A stretch of DNA of 64,000 nt from Roseburia sp. 1XD42-69 (GTDB lineage Bacteria > Bacillota > Clostridia > Lachnospirales > Lachnospiraceae). Under the pieces are notes generated by a model. It ran no database searches, had not been told where the DNA came from, and saw only the letters and a list, made by a program, of their open reading frames with translations. Numbering within the stretch: the first letter of the stretch is position 1; each line of letters begins with the position of its first letter. A program made the position numbers and the translations under genes. The stretch is taken from assembly GCF_003612565.1 (NCBI RefSeq), contig NZ_RAZG01000009.1, positions 49,097-113,096 of the forward strand. The letters are read 5' to 3'. Below are positions 60,784 through 64,000 of this stretch, in pieces.

Positions 60784-62175
60784 ATGAGTACATGGAAAAG
60801 AGCTTTTTTATATGTCATACGGAAAAAGGTAAAAACCGTTCTTTTATTTTGCGTTTTGCTTGCGATGTCTACTTTTATACTGACGGGATTGTCTATTTAT
60901 AAAGCAACGGATGATTCTGCCTTGAGCCTGCGTCAATCCGTGGGAGGGAGCATCCGATTAGAGTTAGATGAAAGTAATGAGGCAAACTGGCGGTATCAGC
61001 AGGCAGCAGGGGGAATGATGGTTGAATATGTTGGAACTCCCATTACTGACAAGGATATTCAAAAGATTATATCAGTAGACGGGGTGAAAGCATATAACGG
61101 CATAGGTGACGGGGATGTTTATGCAAAAGATTTTGATTTCATATCTGGGTTTAGTTTTGGTGCAGAATTCGATGACAGCAGGCTTCCATCTGTCACAAAT
61201 TCAGAGTATTTTAATTTCTTTACCCGAAAAGCGTTCCAGTTGATAGAAGGACGGCATATTAAGGAAGATGATGACCATGCTGTTTTAATTAGTTCGGCAG
61301 TTGCGGAAAAAAACAATTTAAAGCTCGGCGATACCATTACCGTACAGTGCTGCTTTGACAGTGGTGATTATCCAGATGTGGAACTGACAGTCGTTGGTAT
61401 TTACGAGTATAAGGGGGATACCGATTCATTCCAGACTACATCAACGGACAAGCGTAACCGTCTGATTATTGACCATAAGGCAATGCAGGAAATCATGCAG
61501 AGGGATGAAATACAGTATGACAATGGAGTTGATTTTTATGTGGACGACCCCAGAGAAATTGACAGGATTGCAAAAGAAATAAAGAATCTCGATTTGGACT
61601 GGGATTGTTTCTCACTTACGGTAGATAACTCTGCCTATGAAGCGGTTGCCGCATCTTTAACGTCCATGCAAAGATTGATTGTCTGGCTGATTGTCGGTTG
61701 TATTGTAGTGAGTGTCAGCATCTTGATATTGATTTTGTCCATGTGGATAAAACAACGGAGATATGAAACAGGAATACTGCTTTCGATTGGAATCACAAAA
61801 GGCAACATTGTTTTTCAGTATATAGTGGAAGTATTGTTGATAGCGGTAGTTGCTTTTGGGCTGTCCTACTTTACAAGCAGTTTGCTTTCGCAAGGTGTGA
61901 GTGATTTGATTTTCAATCAAGTAGCCGAATCACAGCCTATACCAGAAATAGAATTGCCCGATGACGGCTCGGAGTACCTTGATATAACAGGGCAGTATAT
62001 TCCTTATGATTCTTCAAACATGGAAATGGTGGAAAGCGTTCAAGTGAATGTCAATCCAAACAATTTGCTTTATGTATATGTTCTTGGAGCTTTTCTTATC
62101 GTTCTTTCAGTTTCAGCGGCATCTATCACAGTGATACAGATGAAGCCTAAAAAGATACTTTCACAAATGGATTAA
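60784..62175 (+). CDS. FtsX-like ABC permease, subunit 2
   Basis: A 463-residue protein with the same architecture as subunit 1 (MSTWKRAFLYVIRKKVK; QRRYETGILLSIGITKGNIV; IQMKPKKILSQMD). It carries an extra acidic extracytoplasmic loop of about 45 residues between the last TM helices (PIPEIELPDDGSEYLDI). RBS CAGGAGGATAAAAATT. Tandem duplication of the permease gene with divergence is the simplest origin. Confidence 0.88.
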   Translation: MSTWKRAFLYVIRKKVKTVLLFCVLLAMSTFILTGLSIYKATDDSALSLRQSVGGSIRLELDESNEANWRYQQAAGGMMVEYVGTPITDKDIQKIISVDGVKAYNGIGDGDVYAKDFDFISGFSFGAEFDDSRLPSVTNSEYFNFFTRKAFQLIEGRHIKEDDDHAVLISSAVAEKNNLKLGDTITVQCCFDSGDYPDVELTVVGIYEYKGDTDSFQTTSTDKRNRLIIDHKAMQEIMQRDEIQYDNGVDFYVDDPREIDRIAKEIKNLDLDWDCFSLTVDNSAYEAVAASLTSMQRLIVWLIVGCIVVSVSILILILSMWIKQRRYETGILLSIGITKGNIVFQYIVEVLLIAVVAFGLSYFTSSLLSQGVSDLIFNQVAESQPIPEIELPDDGSEYLDITGQYIPYDSSNMEMVESVQVNVNPNNLLYVYVLGAFLIVLSVSAASITVIQMKPKKILSQMD

Positions 62176-62188
62176 GGAGGAATTTATT

Positions 62189-62812
62189 ATGAGCATTATG
62201 GAAATTCAGAAAGTCCGCTATTCTTACGATAATAAGCGGAATGTATTAAATGGCATAAGCACAGCACTGGATGAGGGGAAAATGTATGCCATCCTCGGAC
62301 AGTCGGGATGTGGCAAAACCACGCTTCTGTCACTGTTGGGAGGTCTGGACAGCCCCGTAGACGGACAGATTTTATATGATGGACAGGATATTAAAAAGTT
62401 AGGGCTTGCCAATCACAGAAAAAATAATGTGGCATTTATTTTCCAGAGCTACAATCTGATTGATTATCTAACGCCAAAAGAAAATGTCGCTTTGACAGCA
62501 AAGCTTTCACCGCAGCCAATTTTAGAGCGTGTCGGGCTGACCGAGGAAGAATGTAAACGAAATGTCTTAAAACTCTCAGGCGGTCAGCAGCAGCGTGTGG
62601 CGATTGCCCGTGCATTGGCTTCCGATACGAAAGTGATACTTGCGGACGAGCCAACTGGAAATTTAGACGAAGATACAGCGGCAGAGATTATCTCCATCTT
62701 GAAAGGATGCGCCCATGAAATGAATAAATGCGTGATTATTGTTACCCACTCGAACGACCTTGCAAAACAGGCGGACACCATTTTTCGGGTAAAGAAAGGG
62801 AAGTTGATTTAA
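62189..62812 (+). CDS. ABC exporter ATPase, MacB/LolD type
   Basis: A 207-residue ATPase, short for the type. Walker A GQSGCGKTT, Q-loop FQSYNLID, signature LSGGQQQRV, Walker B VILADEPTGNLDE and H-loop VTHSNDLA. The helical region between Q-loop and signature is trimmed by some 15-20 residues compared with the 43262 protein. RBS AAGGAGGAATTTATT. Last gene of the exporter operon. Together with the two permeases and the two-component system it resembles clostridial antimicrobial-peptide resistance modules. Confidence 0.92.
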   Translation: MSIMEIQKVRYSYDNKRNVLNGISTALDEGKMYAILGQSGCGKTTLLSLLGGLDSPVDGQILYDGQDIKKLGLANHRKNNVAFIFQSYNLIDYLTPKENVALTAKLSPQPILERVGLTEEECKRNVLKLSGGQQQRVAIARALASDTKVILADEPTGNLDEDTAAEIISILKGCAHEMNKCVIIVTHSNDLAKQADTIFRVKKGKLI

Positions 62813-62924
62813 GCATGATAGTGAGTGGTAATTGAAACATAAAAAATTGTAATTTCTAAAATCAAATTGTTGTAATCTCAAGTTATGTGAGATGAAAAGT
62901 CTGAAAATTTCATAAAAATAGGAT

Positions 62925-62954
62925 TTGACAAACTGCTGGTTTTCATGCTAAAAT
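62925..62954 (+). promoter_or_regulatory. Promoter of the ABC-F transcription unit
   Basis: TTGACA (62925-62930), 18 bp, TAAAAT (62949-62954) with a TGC extension. The likely start near 62962 gives a leader of about 390 nt. Confidence 0.75.
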
Positions 62955-62986
62955 AATTTGCACTAATTTTAAAGGAGAACAGTTTC

Positions 62987-63085
62987 ATGAGCTTTTACAT
63001 CACAAACGAACTTCCGCCTAAAAAGAAAATCAGCTCTGTACAATCAAATCCGATGAAACATTGTACAGAGTATAGCGTAATATAA
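62987..63085 (+). CDS. Leader peptide 1 of the ABC-F gene
   Basis: A 32-codon ORF, MSFYITNELPPKKKISSVQS..., behind a perfect AAAGGAG at 9-nt spacing. An 11-bp perfect hairpin (63034-63070) lies inside its second half. Positioned at the start of a long leader before a ribosome-protection-type ABC-F gene, it is a good candidate for a drug-sensing leader peptide; the Pro-Pro-Lys-Lys-Lys stretch is a plausible stall site. Inference, not proof. Confidence 0.6.
   Translation: MSFYITNELPPKKKISSVQSNPMKHCTEYSVI
63034..63070 (+). promoter_or_regulatory. Leader hairpin A
   Basis: CTCTGTACAAT (63034-63044) and ATTGTACAGAG (63060-63070), perfect 11-bp stem with 15-nt loop, within leader ORF 1. Confidence 0.8.
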
Positions 63086-63133
63086 CACGTTAGGATTTCA
63101 TCGGGAAATGCAGCAGTACATGAGAGGGATTTT

Positions 63134-63265
63134 ATGTCTTTTTCATATATTGTTTCTTTTTCCGTACAAATTTGTGTGCAGCAGGCTATGGACAGTGTTT
63201 TGTCCGTAGCCTTTTGTTGTATATGGGCTGTTTCCTGCAAGCGGTTTGCGATGGAACGGATATAG
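63134..63265 (+). CDS. Leader peptide 2 of the ABC-F gene
   Basis: A 43-codon ORF, MSFSYIVSFSVQICVQQAMD..., behind GAGAGGGATTTT. Hydrophobic and Cys/Ser-rich. Hairpin B is inside it, and its stop codon (63263-63265) lies in the left arm of the terminator hairpin, so ribosome progress on this ORF could directly control terminator folding. Low coding certainty, but position is suggestive. Confidence 0.5.
   Translation: MSFSYIVSFSVQICVQQAMDSVLSVAFCCIWAVSCKRFAMERI
63183..63212 (+). promoter_or_regulatory. Leader hairpin B
   Basis: AGGCTATGGACA (63183-63194) and TGTCCGTAGCCT (63201-63212), one G:U, 6-nt loop, followed by TTTGTTGT. May act as an upstream terminator or anti-terminator. Confidence 0.75.
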
Positions 63266-63309
63266 CAGAAGGCATGATACCAAGAGTATCTGACTTCTGC
63301 TATTTTTTT
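63262..63309 (+). terminator. Attenuator terminator in the ABC-F leader
   Basis: ATAGCAGAAG (63262-63271) pairs with CTTCTGCTAT (63294-63303), with an inner GATAC/GTATC stem, then seven T. It ends 45 bp before the ABC-F start and follows no full-length gene of its own, so it is an attenuator rather than an operon end. Confidence 0.85.
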
Positions 63310-63353
63310 GCCCATTTTGAAAAATCAGACAGTAAAAAGAGAGGACAATGATT

Positions 63354-64000
63354 ATGAGTTTATTAGAAGTTACGGGATTAACGCATTCTTTTGGAGAAAA
63401 TTATCTGTTTAAAAACGCAGATTTTACATTGAACAAAGGGGAGCATATCGGGATTGTCGGTCAGAACGGGGCGGGAAAAAGCACGTTCATAAAAATTTGC
63501 ACGGAGCAGCTTATCCCCGACTCTGGCAGGATAGTATGGCAGCCGAACACAAAAATAGGGTATCTCGACCAGTACGCCCAAATTGAAAAAAGCGTGGCGA
63601 TGAGGGAGTTCCTGCAATCCGCATTTTCTGGGCTGTATGAGATAGAAAACAGGATGAATGAGCTGTACTGCCAGTCTGCGAATGGGGATATGGCAAAGCT
63701 AGGCATGGCGGCAAGGTATCAGGAAGAATTAGAACGCAAAGAGTTTTATTTGATTGACACAAAGATAGAACAGGTAGCGACAGGTCTGGGCTTAACGGCA
63801 GTCGGGTTAGACAGACCGATTGAGCAGATGAGCGGCGGGCAGAGGGCAAAGGTCATACTGGCGAAGCTGCTGCTTGAGAAGCCAGATATTTTGCTTTTGG
63901 ACGAGCCGACGAACTTTTTGGACAAGGAGCATGTTACATGGCTTGCCGAATATCTTTCCAGCCTGCCAAACGCTTTTCTGGTAGTATCGCATGACTATGA
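63354..64000 (+). CDS. ABC-F family ATPase (ribosome-protection type), cut by the window end
   Basis: Start at ATG 63354 (MSLLEVTGLTHSFG) or ATG 63348. The visible 215 residues are the first nucleotide-binding domain of an ABC-F protein: Walker A GQNGAGKST (about 36-44), Q-loop YLDQYAQ, an insertion with the arm region (about 90-150), signature MSGGQRAK and Walker B ILLLDEPTNFLD, then SHDYE. No TM helices. The linker that determines ribosome-site specificity is beyond the window, so VmlR/Lsa/CplR-type antibiotic resistance is likely but not decided. The attenuated leader supports a drug-inducible resistance gene. Confidence 0.88.
   Translation, partial: MSLLEVTGLTHSFGENYLFKNADFTLNKGEHIGIVGQNGAGKSTFIKICTEQLIPDSGRIVWQPNTKIGYLDQYAQIEKSVAMREFLQSAFSGLYEIENRMNELYCQSANGDMAKLGMAARYQEELERKEFYLIDTKIEQVATGLGLTAVGLDRPIEQMSGGQRAKVILAKLLLEKPDILLLDEPTNFLDKEHVTWLAEYLSSLPNAFLVVSHDY

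Overview
The window reads as chromosomal DNA of a spore-forming, anaerobic, gut-type Firmicute, most likely a Lachnospiraceae member (Blautia / Ruminococcus gnavus-like). The grounds are a spoVA sporulation operon, a Clostridia-style RlmD, a permuted GH3 beta-glucosidase, kduI-kduD, AGGAGG-type ribosome sites, and several decayed Tn916/Tn1549-type conjugative elements. No rRNA, tRNA or CRISPR array was seen. Assignments come from reading the sequence only; no database search was run.

Layout. 0.4-17.5 kb is mostly core: a LUD protein, a wrecked regulator/ABC cassette (1.1-1.7 kb), an Rpn nuclease with a 12-bp tandem repeat, a polysaccharide deacetylase, RarA, a PLP aminotransferase, a membrane-anchored protein, a diguanylate cyclase, an AraC regulator opposite a serine hydrolase, kduI-kduD, a split ThrE-type exporter, and spoVAA-AB-AC, which ends abruptly. 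17.5-21.7 kb is debris: an AAA-domain remnant, an ABC ATPase fused in frame to a permease tail, a broken MerR regulator behind an intact-looking MerR-type promoter, a truncated YtrB-like ATPase with its permease, and the tail of a group II intron maturase. 21.7-32.7 kb is a coherent envelope module: response regulator, histidine kinase, hydrolase, DUF2185-like protein, two lipoproteins, ABC ATPase, permease, permease-lipoprotein fusion, and an amidase. Three of its promoters carry the same 11-bp-spaced TTGAC direct repeat.

32.7-38.4 kb is a second debris field, surrounding an intact GntR/ABC operon. 38.5-52.4 kb is core again: divergent GH13 and GH3 enzymes, a LolD/FtsX-type ABC exporter, a bacteriohemerythrin, PcrA, a small acidic membrane protein and RlmD. 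52.6-57.0 kb holds an orphan GHKL ATPase and then a collapsed conjugative element (ParA, ParB, then fragments of a thioester surface protein, a VirB4 ATPase and a CHAP peptidase joined end to end, and an XRE regulator). 57.2-64.0 kb is a resistance-type island: a two-component system, an ABC exporter with two FtsX permeases, and an ABC-F protein cut by the window end and preceded by a leader of about 390 nt with two small ORFs and a terminator.

The most interesting signals are the two regulator-specific direct-repeat promoter families (TTGAC-type for the 21.7-32.7 kb module; ATTCACAC-type for the 57-62.8 kb island), the ABC-F leader, the permease-lipoprotein fusion, and the repeated decay of two-component/ABC cassettes across the window.
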